Source: an uncultured Phycisphaeraceae bacterium
Lineage (GTDB): Bacteria > Planctomycetota > Phycisphaerae > Phycisphaerales > UBA1924
Assembly (NCBI GenBank): GCA_937899905.1
Contig: CALCCF010000041.1
Coordinates: forward strand, 1-64,000
Direction of reading: 5' to 3'
Length of the DNA: 64,000 nucleotides
This document shows positions 8,870 through 17,029 of the stretch, piece by piece. The notes below the pieces were generated by a model that saw nothing but the letters and a program-made list of their open reading frames with translations, did not search any database and was not told the DNA's origin. Made by a program: the position numbers and the translations under genes. Positions within the stretch are counted from its first letter, which is position 1, and every line of letters begins with the position of its first letter.

Positions 8870-10258
8870 TCATGATGGGCGGATGTCACCCACGATGTGT
8901 GCCTCGACGCGCTCGAGCTCGGCGGCGAACATCGAGTCTTCCTTGATCAGGTCGGCGATCTTGTTGGCACCGTGCATGATCGTCGTGTGGTCGCGGCCGC
9001 CAAGGTAGCCGCCGATCTCCTCGAGCGAGTGCCGCGTGTGCTTGCGGGCCAGATACATGACCACCTGCCGCGGCCGGGCGATCGATCGAGTCTTTTTCTT
9101 GGCTTGGAGGTCGGCGAGCTTCACGCCGTAGAACGCGATCGCCGCATCGAGCACGGCCTGCATCGTGGCGCTGGTGAGGGCGTCTTCCTGCTCGGGCGGG
9201 GCGATGGTCTGGTTGGCAAGCTCGAGATCGATCCCGCCGCCATCAACCGAGGCCCGGATCTGCAAGTTCGTGATAGCACCCTCCAGCTCGCGGATGTTGG
9301 AGTCGATGCAACTCGCCACGTGCTCGGCGACGCCCTCGCCCAGATCGAGCCCACGCAACCGGGCCTTGGTCTTCACGATGGCGATGCGTGTCTCGTAGTC
9401 GGGCGCTTCGACGGAGGAGACCAAGCCCCACTTAAAGCGGCTCACGAGGCGGTCTTCGAGGTCGGGGATGTCCTCGGGCGGGGCATCCGAGCTGAGCACG
9501 ATCTGGCGATTGGTCTGGTACAGCGCGTTGAAGGTGTGGAAGAACTCTTCCTGCGTGCGGTCGCGCTTGGCGAGGAAGTGGACGTCGTCGATCACCAGCA
9601 TGTCGACCTGGCGGAACTCGTTTCGGAAGTCGCTCATGCGGCCGGCCTGCACCGCCTCCATGAACTGGTTCGTGAACTCGTCGCACGAGACATAATCGAT
9701 GAACCAGTTGGGGTGCGCTGCCTGCAAGTGGATGCAGATCGCCTGGAGCAGGTGCGTCTTACCTAGACCGACGTCGCCGTGGATGAACAGCGGGTTGTAG
9801 CGTCGGCCTGGCTCTTCGGCGATGGCCTTCGCGGCCGCGTGGGCCAGCCGGTTGCCCGGGCCGATGATGAAGTTCTCGAAGGTGTTGTCGGGGTTGATCG
9901 CCAGCTGCCGCGCGACGCGCGGGGGGCCGTCTGACGAGCCGCCCAGCCCGACGAAGCGGATGTTCACGATGCGGCCGCTGACGGCGCTGGCCGTCTCGCT
10001 GAATATACGCCCGCACTCTCGCTGGAGATATCCCCGCTGGACATCTTCGGCGCACCCGATGGTCAGCCAACCCGAGTTGAGCGACAGCGGCTGGAGCTGC
10101 TCGAACCACACTCGCACGAGGGTGGGGTGCTCCGCCTGGACGCTCTCAAGGGTCTTCGCCCACAGCCGTGCGGCCTCGTTGTCGCGGTCGTGGCCGTGTC
10201 CCAATTCGGATGCCGCGGTTTGTGACACTGCCGATACCCCCAACGCTCTGGGCCACAC
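8870..10258 (-). CDS. dnaA: Chromosomal replication initiator protein DnaA
   Basis: DnaA binds DnaA boxes at the origin and opens the duplex. The 462-residue product shows the N-terminal helicase-interaction domain, an AAA+ domain with Walker A FIHGDVGLGKTH (about 159-169), Walker B LVIDDVHFL, and a C-terminal DNA-binding domain with GGYLGGRDHTTIMHG, the DnaA signature. The frame opens with GTG at 10258; a second GTG at 10228, preceded by GGGGG, would give a product ten residues shorter and is equally possible. dnaN, recF and gyrB are not adjacent (gyrB is 37 kb away), and I see no cluster of TTATCCACA-like boxes beside the gene. Confidence 0.95.
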   Translation of the reverse strand: MWPRALGVSAVSQTAASELGHGHDRDNEAARLWAKTLESVQAEHPTLVRVWFEQLQPLSLNSGWLTIGCAEDVQRGYLQRECGRIFSETASAVSGRIVNIRFVGLGGSSDGPPRVARQLAINPDNTFENFIIGPGNRLAHAAAKAIAEEPGRRYNPLFIHGDVGLGKTHLLQAICIHLQAAHPNWFIDYVSCDEFTNQFMEAVQAGRMSDFRNEFRQVDMLVIDDVHFLAKRDRTQEEFFHTFNALYQTNRQIVLSSDAPPEDIPDLEDRLVSRFKWGLVSSVEAPDYETRIAIVKTKARLRGLDLGEGVAEHVASCIDSNIRELEGAITNLQIRASVDGGGIDLELANQTIAPPEQEDALTSATMQAVLDAAIAFYGVKLADLQAKKKTRSIARPRQVVMYLARKHTRHSLEEIGGYLGGRDHTTIMHGANKIADLIKEDSMFAAELERVEAHIVGDIRPS

Positions 10259-10419
10259 ACCAGTTTTGGTCTGGACGCGCAGGCAGAACCGGACAAGTCA
10301 CGGCTCGTCAGGGGAGGGACGTGGGCCGATGTCTGGGATGCCTGCCGTCCGACCGGACGCGATCGGAAGGTACCGCGATCGGCTGGACGTGTCAACCGAC
10401 CGCATCGCTGGCAATGGCC

Positions 10420-11349
10420 TCACGTGCCTGCTGAGCCCGCGTCGGCCGCCTCGGCGTGCGCAACTTGCCTGTCGTACTCCTGCCGATTCGCTCGGTGGTC
10501 CATCAGGACGCGCACTCGGGCAAGGTCTTCTGGGCTAAGCCGATCTGCAAGCGCCTGGCGAACATCACCCAGTTGCGTGCGGCGAGAGATATGACCGAGC
10601 ACAAGCGTCTGGCACTCCAGCAGCGGCAGCCACTCGGCTAGATCGTCCACGTGCATGTGCATGCCGATGCGGCTGCGCTTGTGGTGGCCCTTCTCGAAGA
10701 AGGTGCACTCGGAAATGACGACGCGGGCGGCCCGGATGTCCGACCGCAGCAGGTGCGAGCCCGGGAGGGTGTCCCCGGTGTAGGCCACCAGGGGCACCTC
10801 GAAGCTGCGCGTGATTTCCGTGCCGCGCTTCTTGAGCTCGACGAGCTTCTCCTGGGGGAGCCCGACGAACTCGTCCTTGAGCTTCGTGCGGCGTTCGTAC
10901 GCGACGAATCCCATGGACGGGGCGGTGTGCTCGGTGTGGAAGCCACGGATGAAGTGGTTTGGCTTGAGCGGATGGCTCTGTCCGTCCTCAAGCGGGTAGA
11001 GCTCGAAGGGCGTGCGCTGGCGTTCGAGGCCGACGTAGCCCTCAAGCATGCGGCGGATGTCGCCCTCGATGCGCGCATCGCAGGCGATGGCGCCGGTGCC
11101 CATTCCCTGGAACTGGCGCTGCGACAGGTAGTATGCGAGGCCGCCGACGTGGTCCATATGGCCGTGGCTGAGCGCGCAAAGCGGCGAGGCCAGCATGGCC
11201 CTGGGGCACGCGCCCATGTCGAATACAACGTCGAGTTCGGGGACCTGGATCGAAGTCGCCTCACCGGCGATCGAGATGCCCTGGATGCGGTATGGCGGCG
11301 AATAGATGAAGCCCAGGGAGGGCTCGCGCGGCGGGGGCTTAGGGAGCAT
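10420..11349 (-). CDS. Metallo-beta-lactamase fold hydrolase, ribonuclease Z-like
   Basis: The 309-residue product has the zinc-binding HxHxDH motif in ALSHGHMDHVGG, followed by VAYTGDT, a conserved acidic strand VVISECTFF and LVLGHISRR near the end. This is the arrangement of ribonuclease Z and related MBL-fold phosphodiesterases; a tRNA 3'-processing role is plausible in an organism whose tRNA-His gene lacks CCA, but that is inference. The ATG at 11349 (MLPKPPPREPS) is chosen because GAGG lies nine bases upstream and the longer frame to 11628 has low-complexity sequence unlike any protein. It diverges from the VTT-domain gene, whose ATG is 134 bp away. Confidence 0.75.
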   Translation of the reverse strand: MLPKPPPREPSLGFIYSPPYRIQGISIAGEATSIQVPELDVVFDMGACPRAMLASPLCALSHGHMDHVGGLAYYLSQRQFQGMGTGAIACDARIEGDIRRMLEGYVGLERQRTPFELYPLEDGQSHPLKPNHFIRGFHTEHTAPSMGFVAYERRTKLKDEFVGLPQEKLVELKKRGTEITRSFEVPLVAYTGDTLPGSHLLRSDIRAARVVISECTFFEKGHHKRSRIGMHMHVDDLAEWLPLLECQTLVLGHISRRTQLGDVRQALADRLSPEDLARVRVLMDHRANRQEYDRQVAHAEAADAGSAGT

Positions 11350-11482
11350 TTCGGACAACCTCGGCCCGAGCGAACGGGCGGGAAAGGCGCGGCGGCGGCC
11401 GATGGGCCGACGGGCGCTGGGTTTGTGGTGCGGCTTGAGCGTAGGCGGAGTCGCTCTGCACCGGCATCGCGTACGCTGGAGC

Positions 11483-12574
11483 ATGACCACGACCGAGCCC
11501 AATGAGCCCGGCCAAACCGAGCCAACGGATGCGAACGAGGTTGCGGACGCCGCGGACCATGCGAAGGCGGCCGAGCCCGAGCAAGGCTCCGGCAAGAAGC
11601 CCGCGACGGCCGCTGATCGCGCATTCACGATCGGGCTGGCCCTGTACGCCGCGGTGCTGGGCTGTGGGCTGCTGCTGCGGTCGCTGCCCGATGCCCTGGC
11701 CGGTTGGCTGATCGAGAACGTCTACGACGGGCCGTACCGGCTCGCCTCGATCGGCGTGGCGACCGTCGGCGGCGTGCTGCTGTCCCTAGGCATCGTCGGG
11801 TCGATCGGTCGCGACCGACTGCACGAGTGGGTGGGCATCATGCGGAGCCTCGGGCCGGCAGGCGTGCTCGGCGTGCTGTGGACCGCGATGCCACCGATCG
11901 GCGGGTTGCTCCTGCTGGCCAACATCGGTGCCATCTCGGCGTGGCTGCAGGACCACCAGATCATGGGGGTGGTGCTGTACACGGTGATCTTCATCTTCAG
12001 CGCGGGGTTTGGCGCGCTGCCGACGTACTCGCAGGCCATCCTGGGTGGCTGGGCGTTCGGCCCCGTCACGGGATTTGCCGCGGCTTGGGTCGGCTTCGTG
12101 GGTGCGTCGGTCATCGGCTTCTACATCGCCCGCACGGTGTCGCGCGATCGTGTCGAGAAGGTCATCGCGGGCAACGACAAGGCTGAAGCGATCCGCCAAG
12201 CGCTCGTCGGACACGGCTTGGCGCGCACGACGCTTGTGGTCACGCTCTTGCGTATCCCACCCAACTCGCCTTTTGCGCTCACGAACCTGGTGATGTCGAC
12301 GACCGGTGTCGCGCGCGTGCCGTTTGTCATCGGGACGGCCCTTGGCATGGCCCCGCGCACGCTCGCGGCTGTCTTGCTCGCGGCGGCTGGGGCGAGCCGA
12401 GGCGATGACATCGTTCAGGTGCTTGCCAAGGACCCGCTGATCGCGATCATCGGCATCGCGATCACGTTCGTCGTGCTCGGCATCATCGGGTTCATCGCGA
12501 AGCGCGCGCTCGAGAAGTTGTCGGCCGGGCCGATGAAGCCCGAGCAGGGAACCGCCACGACCAGTTCGGATTAG
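11483..12574 (+). CDS. TVP38/TMEM64 (VTT-domain) family membrane protein
   Basis: A 363-residue polytopic membrane protein. After an acidic, hydrophilic N-terminal tail of about 45 residues come several membrane segments, then the VTT/DedA-like core: GWAFGPVTGFAAAWVGFVGAS followed by LRIPPNSPFALTNLVMSTTG and GTALGMAPRT. Family members are thought to act in lipid scrambling or membrane homeostasis; no specific role can be assigned. The start at 11483 begins MTTTEPNEPG; an upstream in-frame start at 11306 gives no family-like sequence. Its stop codon overlaps the convergent kinase gene's stop region by 4 bp. Confidence 0.8.
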   Translation: MTTTEPNEPGQTEPTDANEVADAADHAKAAEPEQGSGKKPATAADRAFTIGLALYAAVLGCGLLLRSLPDALAGWLIENVYDGPYRLASIGVATVGGVLLSLGIVGSIGRDRLHEWVGIMRSLGPAGVLGVLWTAMPPIGGLLLLANIGAISAWLQDHQIMGVVLYTVIFIFSAGFGALPTYSQAILGGWAFGPVTGFAAAWVGFVGASVIGFYIARTVSRDRVEKVIAGNDKAEAIRQALVGHGLARTTLVVTLLRIPPNSPFALTNLVMSTTGVARVPFVIGTALGMAPRTLAAVLLAAAGASRGDDIVQVLAKDPLIAIIGIAITFVVLGIIGFIAKRALEKLSAGPMKPEQGTATTSSD

Positions 12575-14868
12575 GGCAGGCCGCGCAGGGCCTTGATGAT
12601 GTCTTCGCCGATGTCGCCGCGTGAGCCGGTGATGGTGGTGGAGCTTGTCGCGTCGTGCTCATCGGGCGCGATCCAGTAGATGGCGTCGACCTCGCCCGAG
12701 TTCTTGATCCACTGGCCGAGCTTCTGCCCGCCCGAGGCCGTGCGCGGGTCGGCCATGCCGAGGTGGCGACGGAGCTTGGCGAGTTGGTCGGTGATGTACT
12801 CGACCTCGCTGTCCGCGGCGTTGTGGGCGTCCAGGACGTTCACGCCGGCGGCCCGGAGCGCGGCCAGACGGTGCTCAAGGCGGGCCCGGGCCTCGAGCGA
12901 GAGGCCCTTGGCATCGAGGACGACCAAGAGGGTGCCCTCAACGCCACCCTGGGCGGCCGCGGTGTGGCGGATCGCCTCTCGGAGATCGCTGGCGAGTTGG
13001 AGCGGGGACTCCGCATCGAACGAGAGGGTGGGGGCCGCCGCGGGTGCGGGCACCTCGGGCGCGGAGATCATCTGGCGCTGCCCTTCGTGACGATCACCCA
13101 GCACGGCGAAGCGGAGCGTGAGCAAACCGGCGGCGATGGCCGGCAGGACCACGAGGATGATGGCCAACCCGATGCCGAAGCGCGTGCCAACGGGGCCGGT
13201 GGGCGGGCGGCCCTTGAGGCCCTTCCGGCGCTGGTGCGCGCGGCGGCGGCGATCATGGGCGCGCGTGCGCGCGGCGGAGACCTGCTCGCGAGCGGAACGA
13301 TGGGGGCGCAGCTCCTTGGGCGTGCTGGCATTCACGAAAGCCGGCGCCGGCGCGCCGACATCGACGGGGACCTCCGGCGCGGGCTTGGGTGCACCGCCGC
13401 CGATGCCGAAGCTGCCGGTCCACCAGTTGAGCACCTTGATGCGCGGCGACTTGGGGGTCTCGGGCTGCTTATCTTCCTCGGGCAGCGGTGGGGGGCTCGC
13501 CTTGGGCGTCGCGGCGTGCGCCACATGGGCGACCTCGGGAGCCTTTGCGTTCTCGGGTTGCGGATCGGACTCCATGGCCTGCTGGACGGCGTCGCCCTCG
13601 CCCATGCTGGGCAGCTGCGCGGGCTTGACGGCGAACATGTCCTCGGACCTAAGCACGTAGTCAAGGTCCATGAGCATCTCACCGGCCGAGCGGTAGCGCT
13701 TGTCGTAGTCGGCCATGGCCCGGCGAACGATCCAGCGGATGGCCTCGGGGCACGGCTGGCTGATCCGGCTGAGCCCGCCGTGCGCGGGGAAGCTGTTCTC
13801 GACCATCGAGTAGAGCACGGCACCGGCGGCGTATACGTCGAAGCGTTCGCCGTCGACCTCATTGACCTTCACGCCGCGGAGGGCCATGCGGACCATTTCC
13901 GGATCGCGGAAGTACTCGGTGCCGTGCGTCGTCAGCGTCATGGCCGAGCGCAGGTGCGTGATGAGGCCGAAGTCGACCAGACGTGCGCGGTTGCCGTCGA
14001 CGATGATGTTGTCGGGCTTGACGTCCTTGTGCCACAGTCCGCCGGCGTGGTACGCGGCGAGCGTGTCCAGCAGGTCTCGGCCGTAGCCCAGCGCGGTCCG
14101 CAGGTCGCGCTGGCTCAGGCCCTGGCCGCCGGTCATGGCGTGCATCTGCTGGGTCACGCGCGTCAGCGAGTCGCCCGGTGCGTACCGCATGACGTAGTAA
14201 AAGCGCTCGTCGTTGAGCTCGTGCTCGAGCACCAAGCCCATCTTGCGGGCCGACTCGAGGCTGCGGCTCTCGCGGACGATCTGCGGGAGGCTCGACCCCT
14301 CGCTCAGGTGGAACGACTTGATGACGACGTGCTCGACCTCGCCCTGGCCCTGGCGTAGGAACGCGCCACGCTTGCGCTCGTCGGGCGTGGCGATGTAGAG
14401 CTTGCCACCTGAGCCGCCGCCGGGCAGCGAGCCGGTGATCTCGTAGCCTTCGAACGCGCCGACGCGACGCCGGGGCTTGTCCGGCCCCGGGGCCGCCGCG
14501 ACGATGTCCGGCAGCCGGCGCTCGAGGCCCTCGGTGAGCGGGGTGAGGAAGAGCAGGCGGGCGGGGTGGCCGATCGCTAGGCGATAGAGCGCCGCGCCAA
14601 ACGTTCGGACCTCGTCGGCCACGCCTCGGCCGAAGTGCCCAGCGGCCGACCAGCGGCCGATGACGATGTTGGCCACGACGAGCAGGCTGAGGATCGGGAC
14701 GGTGATCACGATGCCGACGAGGCGCAGGGCGTCGCCGACCATGCCGATGATGAACGCGCCCAGCCGCTTGATGATGAACGCGAACGCCTTGACGGCGTAC
14801 ACGATGATGACGATCGCTGCGGGCATGAGCAGCAGGATGGCCAGGATCACGAGCAGCGGGGTGGTCAT
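12571..14868 (-). CDS. Membrane-anchored Ser/Thr protein kinase
   Basis: The 765-residue product starts with hydrophobic segments (about 3-35 and 50-72), then a Hanks-type kinase domain (about 140-415). It has the ATP lysine in VVIKSFH (Lys184), the paired Glu200, the catalytic loop HKDVKPDN (280-287, with HKD instead of HRD) and DFG at 299-301. A Pro/Ala-rich linker with basic stretches follows, then one more membrane segment near residue 580 and a C-terminal domain of about 170 residues that I do not recognise. AGGAGG five bases before the ATG fixes the start. The gene lies 37 bp after a sigma factor gene and is probably co-transcribed, suggesting coupling of an outside signal to transcription; that is inference. 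Confidence 0.85.
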   Translation of the reverse strand: MTTPLLVILAILLLMPAAIVIIVYAVKAFAFIIKRLGAFIIGMVGDALRLVGIVITVPILSLLVVANIVIGRWSAAGHFGRGVADEVRTFGAALYRLAIGHPARLLFLTPLTEGLERRLPDIVAAAPGPDKPRRRVGAFEGYEITGSLPGGGSGGKLYIATPDERKRGAFLRQGQGEVEHVVIKSFHLSEGSSLPQIVRESRSLESARKMGLVLEHELNDERFYYVMRYAPGDSLTRVTQQMHAMTGGQGLSQRDLRTALGYGRDLLDTLAAYHAGGLWHKDVKPDNIIVDGNRARLVDFGLITHLRSAMTLTTHGTEYFRDPEMVRMALRGVKVNEVDGERFDVYAAGAVLYSMVENSFPAHGGLSRISQPCPEAIRWIVRRAMADYDKRYRSAGEMLMDLDYVLRSEDMFAVKPAQLPSMGEGDAVQQAMESDPQPENAKAPEVAHVAHAATPKASPPPLPEEDKQPETPKSPRIKVLNWWTGSFGIGGGAPKPAPEVPVDVGAPAPAFVNASTPKELRPHRSAREQVSAARTRAHDRRRRAHQRRKGLKGRPPTGPVGTRFGIGLAIILVVLPAIAAGLLTLRFAVLGDRHEGQRQMISAPEVPAPAAAPTLSFDAESPLQLASDLREAIRHTAAAQGGVEGTLLVVLDAKGLSLEARARLEHRLAALRAAGVNVLDAHNAADSEVEYITDQLAKLRRHLGMADPRTASGGQKLGQWIKNSGEVDAIYWIAPDEHDATSSTTITGSRGDIGEDIIKALRGLP

Positions 14869-14905
14869 CGGAGCCTCCTAGCTCACCGGTGGGGAGGTGT
14901 ACCGG

Positions 14906-15661
14906 TCAGCCTTCCAGAGCGGCCTGTTCGTCCTTCCTCCTGAGTTCGGCCTGCCGGTGGTAGATCTCGGCGATGGCCTCGTCGAACAGGTCGTCGTCCG
15001 CTTTTGTCGGATTGAGGTCCAACCCGTTTCGCGCCGCTTCGTCGAGTTCATCGTCCGTGAAGCTGAATTGCTGGACCATGGCCCGCGAACGCAACCGGAC
15101 CATGTCTCGGACCTTGGCCAGGCGCCGGCTGACCGTGGGCTCGCTGACGCCCAACTGGGCGGCAACGTCTCGTCCACTCATGCCGTCCAGGACGCGCATG
15201 CGGTAGATCGAAAAATCGACGAACTCGGCCTCGTGCTCGACGGACCGCAGGGCGGCCTCAATCTTGGCACGGAAAACGGCGGCCTCGTACTCGGCGTCGG
15301 CGCCGATGCTGGTGGGCACGGTGGCCCAGCGTTCGTCCAGGGCGACGGCCTTCTTGCCCGAGCCGCGCTTCTGGGCCATCCGGCGGTCGATCTCGTCACC
15401 AAGGACGTGCTTGGCGATCGCGAGAAGCCAGGTGCTGAAGCGGGCCCCGCGGCTGGGGTCGTAGCGGTCGATCGAGCCGCTCAGGGCGGCCAGGGTCTCC
15501 TGGGAGAGGTCGCGGACGGTCTCGACGCCGATGCGGCCCTTGCCCCAGCGGGTGAGCTGGGTGCGGACGACCGGGCCGAAGGTTTCCCACAGCTCGAACC
15601 AGGCGGCCTCGTCGTTGTTCCTGAGTCGCCCGATAAAGCTTGTGGTGACAGCGTTGAGCAT
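14906..15661 (-). CDS. ECF-type RNA polymerase sigma factor
   Basis: A 251-residue sigma-70 family protein with only regions 2 and 4. Region 2 includes VRDLSQETLAALSG and ARFSTWLLAIAKHVLGDEIDRR; region 4 has MSGRDVAAQLGVSEPTVSRRLAKVRDM, a helix-turn-helix. ECF sigma factors direct polymerase to special promoters. I chose the ATG at 15661 because GGGG lies nine bases upstream; an in-frame ATG at 15721 would add 20 residues. No anti-sigma factor gene is next to it; instead a membrane Ser/Thr kinase follows after 37 bp, which suggests phosphorylation-based control as described for some ECF groups. Confidence 0.87.
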   Translation of the reverse strand: MLNAVTTSFIGRLRNNDEAAWFELWETFGPVVRTQLTRWGKGRIGVETVRDLSQETLAALSGSIDRYDPSRGARFSTWLLAIAKHVLGDEIDRRMAQKRGSGKKAVALDERWATVPTSIGADAEYEAAVFRAKIEAALRSVEHEAEFVDFSIYRMRVLDGMSGRDVAAQLGVSEPTVSRRLAKVRDMVRLRSRAMVQQFSFTDDELDEAARNGLDLNPTKADDDLFDEAIAEIYHRQAELRRKDEQAALEG

Positions 15662-15994
15662 CCGCGATTCCCCTGGGTCCTCATCGAAGGGGGCCGAACG
15701 CGAGTGGCGGCCCCGGGTCATTATGACGCGCTTGTGGCCCGGATGGTGCAGAAAGCGGGCCTAAACGCTCCTCTGTCAGGTTCTTGGGACTTTGTGGCCG
15801 TGACTTGCCCTTGCTTGAGGTCGTGGGGGCGGTTTTGCGGCGGGTTGTGAAATCGGCAGGGGCGGCTTCCCAACAACGGGTCAGACGAGCGTGCGGCCCA
15901 CGAAGGGAAGGGCCGACACTCGCCGGCGGACGCCTGAGAGGGGATGCAAGCCCCGGGCCGAAGCCGAAACAGGACTCTTTAAGGAGGTCGGCTC
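15662..15994. other. Divergent intergenic region, no gene seen
   Basis: This 333-bp gap lies between the minus-strand sigma factor and the plus-strand coiled-coil gene. I see no conserved gene or structured RNA. AAGGAGG at about 15980-15986 is the ribosome binding site of the next gene. Promoters for both directions should lie here. Confidence 0.45.
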
Positions 15995-16918
15995 ATGCCT
16001 TTGGTCAAGACCATCATTCGCGTCGGCGTCATCGGGACCCTCGTGGGCGGCGGCCTGGTCGCCGTTGCCGGCCCCGAGCGTGTTGGCGCGGCACTCTCGC
16101 AGGCTCGGGACACCGTGAACGACGCCATCGATCGCAACATCGATGACCCGGTGAAGATGCGGGCCCAGCTCCGCAAGCTCGAGGCCCAGTATCCCGAGCG
16201 CATCACCCGCGTTCGCCAGGACCTGGCCACGCTGGACACGCAGACCGCCGAATACGAGCGTGAGCTAAACGTCGCCCAGCGCGTCGTCGAGCTCGCCGAG
16301 GCCGACCTCGAGGCCATGCACGGCCTGTTCACTCGGGCCGAGAACGCCCGCGCCCAGGCTGGTCACGGCGCCATCGTCCGCGTCAGCTTCAACGGCACCA
16401 AGATGGACCTGAGCGACGCGCAGGCCAGGGCCACGCAGATCGCCAAGACGCGTGACGCGTACCAGCTCGAGGCCCAGTCGATCGCCCGCGACATCGACCT
16501 GCTCGGCAAGCAGCGTGATCGCTTGAACGATCTGCTGGCCAAGCTCGAGAGCGAGCGGACCCAGTTCCAGAGCGAGCTGTGGCGCCTCAACCAGCAGATC
16601 GACGCGATCGCCCGCAACGACCGCATGATCGAGATGATGGAGGCGCGCCAGGCAACGCTGGACGAGCTCGGACCGTACAAGGCCCACAGCATCGATCAGG
16701 TGAAGGACCGCCTCGCCCAGGTGCGTGCCCAACAGGAGCAGAAGCTCGAGAGCCTGGCTTCGGGCGAGAAGGAGTTGAGCTACGAAGAGCGTGCGAAGCT
16801 GAGCATCGGTGGCCAGGATGCGACCACTCGCATCGACCGCGTCATCGAGATCGCGCCGCAGATCATCGAGATTCCCGAGATCGAGACGGATCGCCCGCTG
16901 GCGGACGGCGTGCTCTGA
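15995..16918 (+). CDS. Membrane-anchored coiled-coil protein of unknown function
   Basis: The 307-residue product has one N-terminal hydrophobic segment (about residues 5-27) and then long stretches rich in Glu, Arg, Gln, Leu and Ala with heptad-like spacing (about 45-250), predicting an extended coiled coil outside the membrane. A short non-helical insert, AIVRVSFNGTKMDLSD, breaks the coil near residues 127-142. I do not recognise a named family. AAGGAGG eight bases before the ATG supports the start. It is a single-gene unit: a strong terminator follows at 16952. A scaffold or envelope-spacer role is possible but unsupported. Confidence 0.75.
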   Translation: MPLVKTIIRVGVIGTLVGGGLVAVAGPERVGAALSQARDTVNDAIDRNIDDPVKMRAQLRKLEAQYPERITRVRQDLATLDTQTAEYERELNVAQRVVELAEADLEAMHGLFTRAENARAQAGHGAIVRVSFNGTKMDLSDAQARATQIAKTRDAYQLEAQSIARDIDLLGKQRDRLNDLLAKLESERTQFQSELWRLNQQIDAIARNDRMIEMMEARQATLDELGPYKAHSIDQVKDRLAQVRAQQEQKLESLASGEKELSYEERAKLSIGGQDATTRIDRVIEIAPQIIEIPEIETDRPLADGVL

Positions 16919-16951
16919 ATCACGAATCGGATCTGGAACGAAGCGAACGAG

Positions 16952-16981
16952 CCCCTCGCGCGAGCGAGGGGTTTTGTTTTT
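16952..16981 (+). terminator. Strong rho-independent terminator
   Basis: CCCCTCGC and GCGAGGGG form a perfect 8-bp stem around the loop GCGA, directly followed by TTTTGTTTTT. It ends the coiled-coil gene transcript 33 bp after the stop codon. Confidence 0.9.
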
Positions 16982-17029
16982 GTGGATCCGGTGCCCCCTC
17001 GCTTAGGCGAGGGATCCGTGATTGAGGCC

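Noticed and set aside
10259..10419. Replication origin beside dnaA
   Set aside because: No cluster of DnaA boxes or AT-rich unwinding stretch is seen in the gaps next to the gene.
16985..17017. Hairpin CCCTCGC-TTAG-GCGAGGG nested in two GGATCC sites as terminator of putA
   Set aside because: On the minus strand no T-run follows the stem, so an intrinsic terminator is not supported; the position alone is suggestive.
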